A stretch of 64,000 bases of DNA from the NCBI GenBank assembly GCA_027486655.1, contig JAIXOR010000004.1, positions 62,001 through 126,000 on the forward strand, in the 5' to 3' direction. Each line of letters begins with the position of its first letter. Position 1 is the stretch's first letter. The translations under genes were made by a program, and so were the position numbers. This DNA comes from Verrucomicrobiaceae bacterium. GTDB lineage: Bacteria > Verrucomicrobiota > Verrucomicrobiia > Verrucomicrobiales > Akkermansiaceae. The notes beneath the pieces are model-generated. The model was not told the origin of the DNA and made no database searches. It saw only the letters and a program-made list of their open reading frames with translations. Positions 40,605 to 49,107 of this stretch are shown here, one piece after another.

Positions 40605-41801
40605 ATGACTCCGACCCCATCTCGTCCTGCTCGCTGTTCCGCGTTGATGATGCTCTCCGTCTGTTCAAGCATCCTTGGTTCCGACGCCCATCCCGACCAT
40701 GGCGATCAACTGGAGAAAAACACCTCGATCCCCGTCGCCGCGGTCACCGAACCCTCGGCCAAACCCGCGAGCTCCGTGAAGATCACCGTCGAAGGCGAAT
40801 TCCGGCTCATCAAGTCGAACGGCTGGCCCGACCATGCGCCGGGAGAATTTCCCAGGCGCGGAAATCCGAACACGCCGACGCCTCAGAAGTATTCGTTCCG
40901 CGTGCCTTTGAAACCGGTGGCCGCGGAGTCGCCACAACGCCGCGGCGGATGGTGGTGGGGCGTCGCGATCAACGGCGTACCCTTCGAACCCGGCACCGGC
41001 GAAACCTGGAACAACGACCCGCGCTCCGGCTGGCGCTATGAGGCCGCCACCGGCTTCCTCAACCTCGGGCTCGACGAGCACAACGCCCACGTCCAGCCCA
41101 ACGGCTCGTATCACTACCACGCGCTGCCGACCGGACTGGTCGAGCGACTCGGCGGCGATGGCAAGAAGATGCTGCTCATCGGTTGGGCGGCTGACGGCTT
41201 CCCCGTTTACACCGGCATGGCCCATGACGATGCCAAGGATCCGAAGAGCGCGCTGCGAAAGATGAAGTCCAGCTACCGGCTCAAACAAGGCCCGCGCCCG
41301 GAGCAGGCGGACGGCCCCGGTGGAAACCACGACGGACGTTTCAGCCAGGACTTCGAGTTCGTAAAGGGCCTCGGCGACCTCGACGAATGCAACGGCCGCA
41401 ACGGGGTGACCCCGGAGTTTCCGAAAGGCACCTATTACTACTGTGTCGGGGCCGAGTTCCCCTTCGTCGGTCGCATGTGGCATGGCACCCCCGATGAAAG
41501 CTTCAACAAGGGCGATCGTCCGCCAGGTGGACAAGGCCGCCCCGCTCCTCTCGGTGGTGCGCCGCGTGGCATCATGGAAAACGGCCCCGGTGCGGGAACC
41601 AATCCGGGTACAGGCCGCGGCCAGATGCCCATGCCGGTGATCGACGCGCTCGACTTGAACAAGGACCGGTTGATCGATTCGGACGAACTCTCGAAAGCGA
41701 CCGGGAGTCTCAAGAAGCTCGACAGGAATGGCGACGGTCAACTGAGCTCCGAGGAATTCCGCCCGGTGCCGGGACGGGGCATGGGGCCGCCGCGCGAGTA
41801 A
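40605..41801 (+). CDS. Secreted YHYH-domain protein with C-terminal EF-hands
   Basis: 398 residues from MTPTPSRPARCSALMMLSVC, with a signal ending near residue 26. The YHYH motif is at 169-172 (QPNGSYHYHALPTGL), with LIGWAADGFPVYTGMA and CNGRNGVTPEFPKGTYYYCV. A Gly/Pro-rich linker follows. The C-terminus carries two EF-hand loops, DLNKDRLIDSDEL and DRNGDGQLSSEEF, expected to bind calcium. It lies 10 bases downstream of the MbnP-MbnH fusion and belongs to the same operon. It is a paralogue of the YHYH gene at 37299, with a different C-terminus. Confidence 0.85.
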   Translation: MTPTPSRPARCSALMMLSVCSSILGSDAHPDHGDQLEKNTSIPVAAVTEPSAKPASSVKITVEGEFRLIKSNGWPDHAPGEFPRRGNPNTPTPQKYSFRVPLKPVAAESPQRRGGWWWGVAINGVPFEPGTGETWNNDPRSGWRYEAATGFLNLGLDEHNAHVQPNGSYHYHALPTGLVERLGGDGKKMLLIGWAADGFPVYTGMAHDDAKDPKSALRKMKSSYRLKQGPRPEQADGPGGNHDGRFSQDFEFVKGLGDLDECNGRNGVTPEFPKGTYYYCVGAEFPFVGRMWHGTPDESFNKGDRPPGGQGRPAPLGGAPRGIMENGPGAGTNPGTGRGQMPMPVIDALDLNKDRLIDSDELSKATGSLKKLDRNGDGQLSSEEFRPVPGRGMGPPRE

Positions 41802-41809
41802 AGCCGCCC

Positions 41810-42268
41810 TCACTTCGAGGTGTAATCATCGACACGAATTACCTCGATGCTCGTGGACTTGCCGTTCCGCATGAGTTCGCGTTTCATCAGGGAAAACCCG
41901 ATGACGGAAGAGGTTGTTAGCGTTCCTCCATCATTCTCCTGATACTCCACTTTGAAATGGCCGCCCTTTTGCTCAAGGACACGATAACGCCTGAAGCCAG
42001 GGGCGTCGACCTCCCGGCAAACGGTCCAATCCCCCTCCTGCCTGATCCCGGTTTTGGAGAACTGATTCCTGTTTTTATCGACCGCATCGAGATTGATTTC
42101 GGTGATCACGGGGCTCTCCGTGTCTGCAAGCCAACCTTGGATCAGCGAGAAAACCTGGGGATGGACTCTGAAAGTCGGAGCCGCATCGGCTGCTTCGCCT
42201 TCTTCCGCATGGAGGCTGGAACAGCCGGTGATGAGCAATGCGAAGGTGAGTAAGAGCTTTTGCTTCAT
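41810..42268 (-). CDS. Small lipoprotein of unknown function
   Basis: 152 residues from MKQKLLLTFALLITGCSSLH; the lipobox is LLITGC with C near residue 16, followed by a Glu/Ala linker (AEEGEAADAAP). The mature part (FRVHPQVFSLIQGWLADTES, EYQENDGGTLTTSSVIGFSL) is a small beta-rich domain I do not recognise. It ends 8 bases from the convergent YHYH-EF-hand gene. Possibly envelope-attached; no operon partner. Confidence 0.65.
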   Translation of the reverse strand: MKQKLLLTFALLITGCSSLHAEEGEAADAAPTFRVHPQVFSLIQGWLADTESPVITEINLDAVDKNRNQFSKTGIRQEGDWTVCREVDAPGFRRYRVLEQKGGHFKVEYQENDGGTLTTSSVIGFSLMKRELMRNGKSTSIEVIRVDDYTSK

Positions 42269-42391
42269 TGGGTAATGGATTGGGCCGTACATGGACTTGA
42301 GGGAGCTTGCCATGGAATCGGACGAGAGACGGCAGCCGCCGTGCGGGATTACCTCATCACTTGAGAGAGGAATGTCCAGAAGTCGCCTGCC

Positions 42392-43876
42392 TCATTGCAA
42401 CGAAGCATAATCCAACAATCCATGCTTCCCGCCCTCTCTTCCGAAGCCGGATTCCTTGTAGCCGCCGAAAGGTGAACTGGGGTCGAATTTGTTGTACGTG
42501 TTTGCCCAAACCACGCCGGCCTTGAGCTTCGAGGCCATCATCAGGATGCGCGAGCCCTTGTCCGTCCAGACCCCGGCGCTCAGGCCGTAGGGAGTGTTGT
42601 TGGCTTTCTCGATGGCTTCCTCGGGCGTGCGGAAGGTGAGGATGGACAACACGGGGCCGAAGATCTCCTCATTGGCAATGCGCTGGCTCTGGGTGACGTT
42701 GGAAAATACGGTGGGCGGGAAATAGAAGCCGCTCTTCGGCAGCTTGCAGGCCGGCTGATGGATCTCGGCGCCTTCATCCACTCCGCTTTGGACGAGCTGC
42801 TGGATCCGGGTGAGCTGTTCCTTCGAGTTGATCGCGCCGATGTCCGTGTTCTTGTCGAGCGGATCGCCGACACGCAGCACGGCGATGCGGCGCTTCAGGC
42901 GGGCGAGGATCTCCGTGGCGATGCTTTCCTGAACCAGCAATCGCGAGCCCGCGCAGCAGACGTGTCCCTGGTTGAAGAAAATGCCGTTGACGATGCCCTC
43001 CACCGCCTGGTCGAGCGGGGCATCCTCAAAGACGATGTTCGCCGCCTTGCCGCCGAGTTCGAGCGTGAGGCGCTTGTCGGTGGTGGCCAGGGCGCGCTGG
43101 ATGATCCTGCCGACCTCGGTGGAGCCGGTGAAGGCGATCTTGGCGGCGAGCGGATGATTGACCACGGCGGCTCCGGTTTCACCCGCTCCGGTGACGATGT
43201 TGACCACTCCCGGCGGCAGACCCGCGTCGGTGAGTATCGAGGCGAACTTCATCGCGGTGACCGAGGTGGTTTCCGCAGGTTTGAGGACCACCGTGTTTCC
43301 CGTAGCCAGGGCGGGGGCGATTTTCCAGGCGAGCATGAGCAGGGGGAAATTCCAAGGGATCACCTGCCCGATCACGCCGAGCGGTGCGAGCGACCGCCCG
43401 GGAGCCACGTAGTCCAGCTTGTCCGCCCATCCGGCATGATAGAAAAAGTGCGCGGCGGCCATGGGCAGGTCGAAGTCGCGCGACTCGCGGATGGGCTTTC
43501 CGCCATCGAGGGTCTCCGCCACGGCAAATTCGCGGGACCTGTCCTGCAAAAGCCGTGCGATGCGGAACAGGTACTTGCCACGTTCCTTGCCGGGCAGCTT
43601 GCTCCACGACTTGAAGGCGTGGGCGGCGGCCTGATAGGCGGCATCCACGTCGGCAGCGTTGGCTTGGGCGATTTCCGAAAGCTTTTTCCCGTCCCGGGGG
43701 GAAATCGAGTCGAAGTATTTCTTCGACTTCGGGGCCACCATTTTCCCGCCGATGAACAGCCCGTAGCGGTCGTCGATGGATGCGGGTGCCGATTCGGGCG
43801 CGGGATCGAATTCCCAGAGATCGCCGAAGAGCAGTTCGCGGGCGGAGGGGCGGGAAGGTGATTTTTTCGCGGGCAT
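42392..43876 (-). CDS. Aldehyde dehydrogenase, NAD(P)-dependent
   Basis: 494 residues, full ALDH. ISPRDGKKLSEIAQANAADV starts the fold, VIPWNFPLLMLAWKIAPALA precedes LKPAETT, E273 sits in LELGGKAANIVFED, and the catalytic C307 is in QGHVCCAGSRLLV. It oxidises an aldehyde to a carboxylate. It is adjacent to deoC, which makes acetaldehyde and glyceraldehyde-3-phosphate from deoxyribose-5-phosphate, so acetaldehyde disposal is plausible. A non-catalytic ALDH fragment on the same strand (35988-36818) may be its partner, as in ALDH16. Confidence 0.95.
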   Translation of the reverse strand: MPAKKSPSRPSARELLFGDLWEFDPAPESAPASIDDRYGLFIGGKMVAPKSKKYFDSISPRDGKKLSEIAQANAADVDAAYQAAAHAFKSWSKLPGKERGKYLFRIARLLQDRSREFAVAETLDGGKPIRESRDFDLPMAAAHFFYHAGWADKLDYVAPGRSLAPLGVIGQVIPWNFPLLMLAWKIAPALATGNTVVLKPAETTSVTAMKFASILTDAGLPPGVVNIVTGAGETGAAVVNHPLAAKIAFTGSTEVGRIIQRALATTDKRLTLELGGKAANIVFEDAPLDQAVEGIVNGIFFNQGHVCCAGSRLLVQESIATEILARLKRRIAVLRVGDPLDKNTDIGAINSKEQLTRIQQLVQSGVDEGAEIHQPACKLPKSGFYFPPTVFSNVTQSQRIANEEIFGPVLSILTFRTPEEAIEKANNTPYGLSAGVWTDKGSRILMMASKLKAGVVWANTYNKFDPSSPFGGYKESGFGREGGKHGLLDYASLQ

Positions 43877-43921
43877 GGAATGAAGTGCCGAGTGAGAAGG
43901 GTGAAGTGGGTTGGGGGGGAA

Positions 43922-44857
43922 TCAGTAAGCGCCGGAGTCTTCCGAGAAGGTCCATGGGGCCTGATAGGCTCCGGTGCGCTGGGTTTCGAGCTGGCGCAGC
44001 AGGTCGTTGAGCAGGGAGGATGCGCCGAAGCGGTAACGGCGGTTGTTGAGCCAATGGTCGCCGAGCGTTTCCTTCACGGCGATGAGGAACTGGATGGCCT
44101 GCTTGGCGGTGCGGATGCCTCCGGCGGGTTTCATGGCGATCTCCACGCCGGTGGCGAGGAAGTGGTCCCGAATGGCGTCGAGCATGACCTGGTTGTTGCC
44201 GAGCGTGGCATTGGAGGATGTCTTTCCGGTGGAGGTCTTGATGAAATCCCCGGGGCGGATCACCCGCATGGCGAGAAACGAGGCGGCACGGATGTGGTCG
44301 TAGGTTTCCAGTTCGCTGGTCTCGAGGATCACCTTGAGAATGGCGTCGCCACAGGCCTCGACCACCGCGGCAATCTCGTCCTGGACCCGTGCCAGCTCGC
44401 CTTCAAGAAAGGCCCCGCGGTTGATGACCATGTCGATCTCATCCGCACCATCGGCCACGGCCTGCCGGACCTCGGCAAGGCGGGTCTTGAGCGGTGCCTG
44501 GCCGGACGGAAACGCCGTGGCCACCGAGGCGATCCGGACGGGCGTGCCCTTCACATGCCGGGCCGCATGCTTCACCATCGAGGGATAAACACACACCGCA
44601 GCCACCTGCGGGATGTCCGGCGCATCGTGCGGACAAAGGGCCTTGCGGCAAAGCGAGGCGACCTTTCCGGGCGTATCCTTTCCCTCCAGCGTGGTGAGGT
44701 CCACCATCGTCACCGCCAGCCTCAGTGCGAAGAGCTTCGAGTCCTTCTTGATGCTGCGGGTGGCATACTTGGCCACCCGCTCCTCGATGCCCACTGCATC
44801 GACGGGGCCCACCTCCTCCAGCAGACGGCACAAATTCCGGGAACTCCTTGCAATCAT
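43922..44857 (-). CDS. deoC: Deoxyribose-phosphate aldolase DeoC
   Basis: 311 residues from MIARSSRNLCRLLEEVGPVD. It splits 2-deoxyribose-5-phosphate to acetaldehyde and glyceraldehyde-3-phosphate. Motifs: AVCVYPSMVKHA, IASVATAFPSGQAPLKTRLA, ADEIDMVINRGAFL, LKVILETSEL, the Schiff-base lysine in DFIKTSTGKTSSNATL and IAMKPAGGIRTAKQA. The length agrees with the longer bacterial DeoC class; an upstream TTG would add 12 residues. It precedes the ALDH gene by 45 bases on the same strand, so the two probably form a deoxyribose catabolic pair. Confidence 0.95.
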   Translation of the reverse strand: MIARSSRNLCRLLEEVGPVDAVGIEERVAKYATRSIKKDSKLFALRLAVTMVDLTTLEGKDTPGKVASLCRKALCPHDAPDIPQVAAVCVYPSMVKHAARHVKGTPVRIASVATAFPSGQAPLKTRLAEVRQAVADGADEIDMVINRGAFLEGELARVQDEIAAVVEACGDAILKVILETSELETYDHIRAASFLAMRVIRPGDFIKTSTGKTSSNATLGNNQVMLDAIRDHFLATGVEIAMKPAGGIRTAKQAIQFLIAVKETLGDHWLNNRRYRFGASSLLNDLLRQLETQRTGAYQAPWTFSEDSGAY

Positions 44858-44996
44858 CGTTTCAACGATTGCCCGCAGCAACGGGCCTGCCAAGTTCCAA
44901 GTTTTACCGGCGAAAATTGCCTTTACGGATTTGAATTTGAACGATTTGAATCAATTTCGGTCCGATTTGTTACCAACCCCCTAACACAAGCACATC

Positions 44997-45368
44997 ATGT
45001 TCAAGGAATTCAAAGACTTCATCATCAAGGGCAACGCCATCGATCTCGCCGTCGGTGTGCTGATCGGTGCCTCGTTCGGAAACGTGGTCACCGCCATCAC
45101 CAAGGGGATCATCGACCCGGTGCTCAACAGCATCGGAGGCAAGCCGGACGTCTCGCTCAAGGTCGGGATCATCGATGCCGGGCTGGTGATCAACGCCGTG
45201 CTCTCCCTGGTCATCACCGGTGCCGTGTTGTTCTTTGTTTTCGTCAAACCGATGCAGAAGCTCAAGGCGATCACCGAAAAGCCCGCCGCGCCCGCCGGTC
45301 CGCCGGAGCCCAGCGCCGAGGAGAAGCTTCTCAGCGAGATTCGCGACCTCCTGAAGCAGAAGGCCTGA
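44997..45368 (+). CDS. mscL: Large-conductance mechanosensitive channel MscL
   Basis: 123 residues. KEFKDFIIKGNAIDLAVGVL is the N-terminal helix and TM1, AFGNV-like ASFGNVVTAITKGIIDPVL follows, and TM2 is INAVLSLVITGAVLFFVFVK. The C-terminal amphipathic bundle is KLLSEIRDLLKQK. It opens on hypo-osmotic shock. A terminator follows at 45383-45421. Confidence 0.97.
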   Translation: MFKEFKDFIIKGNAIDLAVGVLIGASFGNVVTAITKGIIDPVLNSIGGKPDVSLKVGIIDAGLVINAVLSLVITGAVLFFVFVKPMQKLKAITEKPAAPAGPPEPSAEEKLLSEIRDLLKQKA

Positions 45369-45382
45369 ACACGGCGGCGGGG

Positions 45383-45421
45383 ACATCCGGGACGGCTGAA
45401 ATCCAGCTCCCGGATGTTTTT
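45383..45421 (+). terminator. Rho-independent terminator of mscL
   Basis: ACATCCGGGA (45383-45392) pairs perfectly with TCCCGGATGT (45408-45417) and is followed by TTTT. It lies 15 bases after the mscL stop. Confidence 0.9.
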
Positions 45422-45468
45422 AGCCTCGTCATGGATCGTGGTGCGGGCTACATTCTTCCCAGAAATAG

Positions 45469-45879
<411 letters not shown>

Positions 45880-45900
45880 TCCGTCGATCCGGAAACTTTC

Positions 45901-45936
45901 AAAACCGATGCTCCTTCCCGGGGCATCGGTTTTTTT
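45901..45936 (+). terminator. Rho-independent terminator of glnB
   Basis: AACCGATGC (45903-45911) pairs with GCATCGGTT (45923-45931) and is followed by a T tract to 45936. It lies about 22 bases after the glnB stop; the A tract on the left makes it usable also by the convergent nnr gene. Confidence 0.9.
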
Positions 45937-45943
45937 GTGCATG

Positions 45944-47440
45944 TCAGCGGCGCTGGCACCGCCAGTCGTTGAACGCGTGTCCGATCCGTTCCGCGGTATC
46001 GCTTGCGCTGAGGGACTCGGCGCAATGCCCGTGGTGCCAGATGGCGATTTCCGAGGCCCGCCCGCAGATCCAGGCTCCGAGGCTGGCGGCGTCCATGCCG
46101 GGATGGCCCCCTGCGAGGAGGGCTCCGATCACACCGGCAAGCAGGTCGCCCTGGCCGCCGGAGGCCATGCCGGGGTGGCCGGTGGAGTTGCACCAAAGCG
46201 GGCTGCCCTGCCGATGGACGAGGGTCCTGGCGCCCTTGAGCAGGAGGGTGGCACTGTGACTGCGGGCAAAGCCGCGTGCCTGCTCCTCCCGGGGAAGGTC
46301 GGCAAGTTCCGGGCACAGCCGCCTGAACTCTCCGGGATGCGGGGTGATCAGGTGGTTTCCCCTCAACATCGATCTCCGCCCGGAGCGTGCCAGAAGGTTG
46401 AGTGCGTCGGCATCAAGCACCATCGGGCCCTCGTGATGTTCCATCCAATCGAGCAGGATGGAGCTGTCCGATGCCGTCGGCTGTCCCAACCCGCAGCCGA
46501 CCACCCAGGCGTCCGCCGGATGTTCGAGTGCTTCGGGGAGTCGGTCGAAGGCGCGGACGATGACTTCCGGCGGGCAACGCGACGAGATCCGCTCCACCCA
46601 AGGGCGGGGGGCATGCAGGGTGATCAATCCGGCACCGCCCCGCAGAGCGCCGGTGGCGGCGAGGACTGCGGCACCGGGGTAATCTTCGGAGCCGACCAAG
46701 AGGGAGACCCTTCCGGCCCTGCCCTTGTGGAAATCGAAAGGGCGCGGAGCCTTCCCGATCTCCAGAAACTGCGGGCAAATCAGGTCGGTCTCGGTCGAGG
46801 CGGCATTCCCCAGCGGGCCCACGGGAACGAGGGCCAAGGCCCCGGTGAAATCGGCTGCTTCCGCCTTCAGCAATCCGCATTTGGCCTGGGCGATCATCAG
46901 GGTGAGATCGGCGACCACACAGGGGGCACCGGCCTCGCCCGTGTCCGCGTTGAGTCCCGAGGGGAGGTCCGCCGCGGCGACCATTGCCGCTCGCTTGGTG
47001 CGCAGGTCGTTCATTTCTCGGATCAGCATGGCGATCGGTTCGCGCGGAGATCCCTGGCTGCCGATGCCCAGAAGCCCGTCAATCAGCAGCAGTGGCCCAC
47101 CGACAGGAGGGGGGGGCACGGAGTCCGCTTCCAACTCATCGAGTAAGGATGCTTCCAGCAGATCCCGGGTGAGCGGCGCGAATGTCTCGGTGGGAAATGC
47201 CCGCCGTATCCCGGTTTTCCAGCCGAACTGCTCTCTCAGCACGCCCAGCGCCACGATCACATCCCCGGCGTTGTGGCCCTTGCCCAGATAGCCGACTGCC
47301 ATGCCCGGAACCGGGAAAAATCCGGCGATGGCAACCGCCAGAGCAGACCCCGCCCGCTGAAGCAGGCCTTCCTCGGTCCAGCCATCCGCCTTGGCGGAAG
47401 CCTCGATGGCCAACATCTCACGAACGCCGACGGCAGGCAT
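45944..47440 (-). CDS. nnr: Bifunctional NAD(P)H-hydrate repair enzyme Nnr (epimerase and dehydratase)
   Basis: 498 residues. The N-terminal NnrE/YjeF epimerase (about 1-210) contains MLAIEASAKADG, YLGKGHNAGDVIVAL (usual GxGNNGGDG, here GHNAGD) and ADLPSGLNADTGEAG. The C-terminal NnrD ADP-dependent dehydratase contains GRAGRVSLLVGSEDYPGAAV, HPGEFRRLC and NSTGHPGMASGGQGDLLAGV. It repairs hydrated NAD(P)H. Fusion of both enzymes is common in bacteria. The altered GHNAGD loop in NnrE is worth noting but is in the substrate-binding loop only. Confidence 0.93.
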   Translation of the reverse strand: MPAVGVREMLAIEASAKADGWTEEGLLQRAGSALAVAIAGFFPVPGMAVGYLGKGHNAGDVIVALGVLREQFGWKTGIRRAFPTETFAPLTRDLLEASLLDELEADSVPPPPVGGPLLLIDGLLGIGSQGSPREPIAMLIREMNDLRTKRAAMVAAADLPSGLNADTGEAGAPCVVADLTLMIAQAKCGLLKAEAADFTGALALVPVGPLGNAASTETDLICPQFLEIGKAPRPFDFHKGRAGRVSLLVGSEDYPGAAVLAATGALRGGAGLITLHAPRPWVERISSRCPPEVIVRAFDRLPEALEHPADAWVVGCGLGQPTASDSSILLDWMEHHEGPMVLDADALNLLARSGRRSMLRGNHLITPHPGEFRRLCPELADLPREEQARGFARSHSATLLLKGARTLVHRQGSPLWCNSTGHPGMASGGQGDLLAGVIGALLAGGHPGMDAASLGAWICGRASEIAIWHHGHCAESLSASDTAERIGHAFNDWRCQRR

Positions 47441-47485
47441 GCCTCAAGCTAGTTCGCAATGCCGCCATCCGCCAGTCGCAAAACC

Positions 47486-48088
47486 TCAGCCGGCGCGGCG
47501 ATAACGCTGGATGCCCTCGGCGATCCCGCGAGCGATGGCTTCGCGGAACCAGGCGGACTTCATGCGATTGCGCTCGGACTCGTTGCTGACGAAGCCACCC
47601 TCCACCAGGATGCCGGGGAGGTTCGTATTCCGGATCACATAGAAGCGGGCGAACTTGGCGTTGCGATCGACCGTGCGGGTATTGCGGACAAGGCTGCCCT
47701 GCACGAACTGAGCGAGACGCTGGCCTTCGCGGTTGTAGTAAAAGGTCTCGAGCCCGCTCACTTGCTCCTTCCAGGTGTAGTTGTAGTGGATGCTCACAAA
47801 AATCGCATTGCGATAGCCGTTGGCGATCTTGCAGCGCTGGGGAAGGGAAACGAAGTAGTCGCTGCGGCGCGTCATCACCGTTTGATAACCCATGCGCTTC
47901 AAATTGGCTTCCAAACGGGTGGCCGTATCGAGCGCCAGGTGTTTCTCATACACCCGGCCCCATTGCCCGCCGTTGTCGTGGCCGCCGTGGCCGGGGTCGA
48001 TCACTACCGTCCGGAAATTCGCTGCTTGGGCCGTGACACCGAACGCACAGACCGCCGTGAGGGCGAGGAATCGAAGGATCGTTTTCAT
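47486..48088 (-). CDS. N-acetylmuramoyl-L-alanine amidase (Amidase_3)
   Basis: 200 residues with a signal peptide (MKTILRFLALTAVCAFGVTA). The zinc site is visible: H in IDPGHGGHDNG, E in GRVYEKHLALD, H in VSIHYN and catalytic E in ILVEGGFVSN. It cleaves the amide between muramic acid and the stem peptide of peptidoglycan in the periplasm. No SPOR, AMIN or LysM domain is attached, so it is a minimal catalytic unit. The 94 bases upstream are AT-rich and likely hold its promoter. Confidence 0.92.
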   Translation of the reverse strand: MKTILRFLALTAVCAFGVTAQAANFRTVVIDPGHGGHDNGGQWGRVYEKHLALDTATRLEANLKRMGYQTVMTRRSDYFVSLPQRCKIANGYRNAIFVSIHYNYTWKEQVSGLETFYYNREGQRLAQFVQGSLVRNTRTVDRNAKFARFYVIRNTNLPGILVEGGFVSNESERNRMKSAWFREAIARGIAEGIQRYRRAG

Positions 48089-48182
48089 GGGAAAATTTAG
48101 GAAAGGAAAACTGTAAGGAGATGTTAAGAATTTTAAAAATTAGTAAAGCACAAAGTTCCCGGAAATGGCGATTCCTCCGCGA

Positions 48183-49055
48183 TCAGTAGGTGATCGGGGG
48201 CCGGTCGGTGGCCTTGCGGACCTTGGCCTTTTGCTCGGCAGCCGCTTTGGGATCGTAGGGAATGCTGTTGGAGACCCTCACCGTGCCGTCCCCGAAAGTC
48301 AGCAACTGCGGGTCGCCCACCGGCCCGCGCTGGTGGATCTGGCGGGAAACGAGGTTGCCATCGGTATCCACCACACAGTGGATGAACATGGTGGGGGTGG
48401 TCAGGAAGAGCACGTTCATGCGCTGCTGGCGGTCCACGGTGGCTACGGGTTTGCGGAGCATGAGCACGTCTCCGAGCAGGAAGGTGCGGACGAGCTGGCC
48501 GGTACTGCCATCCCGGACCTGGGCGTAGATCTGGGACTTCGAGTCGCCGGCAAAGTTGAGCAGCCGGAACTCCCGGGTGGCCATGCCGCCGCCGGTGGTG
48601 CCGACCTTTTGGGACCAGTAGAGGCTGCCGGAACTCTGGATGAAGAATGCCTTGTTGGTGGTGGTGCCCTCGGTGGCGTCCCCGGGCGGGCGGATCACGG
48701 CGGCGACCGAGAAGGTCCCGGCATCGCTGAGATGGAAGTGCTGGGTGAGGTCCACCTCGCGGGCGAGGGTCTGGCCTGCGCCGATTTTCATCGGGCCGAA
48801 AAGCGAGCGTCGTTTCGGGTTCACGGTGTTGCCGCTGCCGTTGCGGACGATGAAATCGAGCCACTGGAACCGGCCGTCGCTGCGGAAGACCAGCTCGCGG
48901 CCGGAGTGGTTGGTCACCGTGACCACGGCGGTCACCGGTTCCCCGGCGAGGTGGAGTTTTTTGGTGATCTTCAGCGAGGTCGCCAACTGGGCGTGGGCCG
49001 TGCCGAGGCAGAACGCCGCGGCAAGGGCAATGGGTTTGAGGCTCCGTAGCGTCAT
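48183..49055 (-). CDS. Secreted protein of unknown function
   Basis: 290 residues from MTLRSLKPIALAAAFCLGTA, a signal peptide cut near HAQ (23). The mature protein is beta-rich: LHLAGEPVTAVVTVTNHSGR suggests an immunoglobulin-like or NEW1-like domain. It ends in a Lys/Arg-rich tail (AAAEQKAKVRKATDRPP). No membrane helix and no catalytic motif. It does not overlap its neighbours. Possibly envelope-associated; function unknown. Confidence 0.65.
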   Translation of the reverse strand: MTLRSLKPIALAAAFCLGTAHAQLATSLKITKKLHLAGEPVTAVVTVTNHSGRELVFRSDGRFQWLDFIVRNGSGNTVNPKRRSLFGPMKIGAGQTLAREVDLTQHFHLSDAGTFSVAAVIRPPGDATEGTTTNKAFFIQSSGSLYWSQKVGTTGGGMATREFRLLNFAGDSKSQIYAQVRDGSTGQLVRTFLLGDVLMLRKPVATVDRQQRMNVLFLTTPTMFIHCVVDTDGNLVSRQIHQRGPVGDPQLLTFGDGTVRVSNSIPYDPKAAAEQKAKVRKATDRPPITY

Positions 49056-49107
49056 CGTGCCGGAGAACTAGCCCAGACCCGGGGAGGCGTCAATCTAACG
49101 CGCGGCA

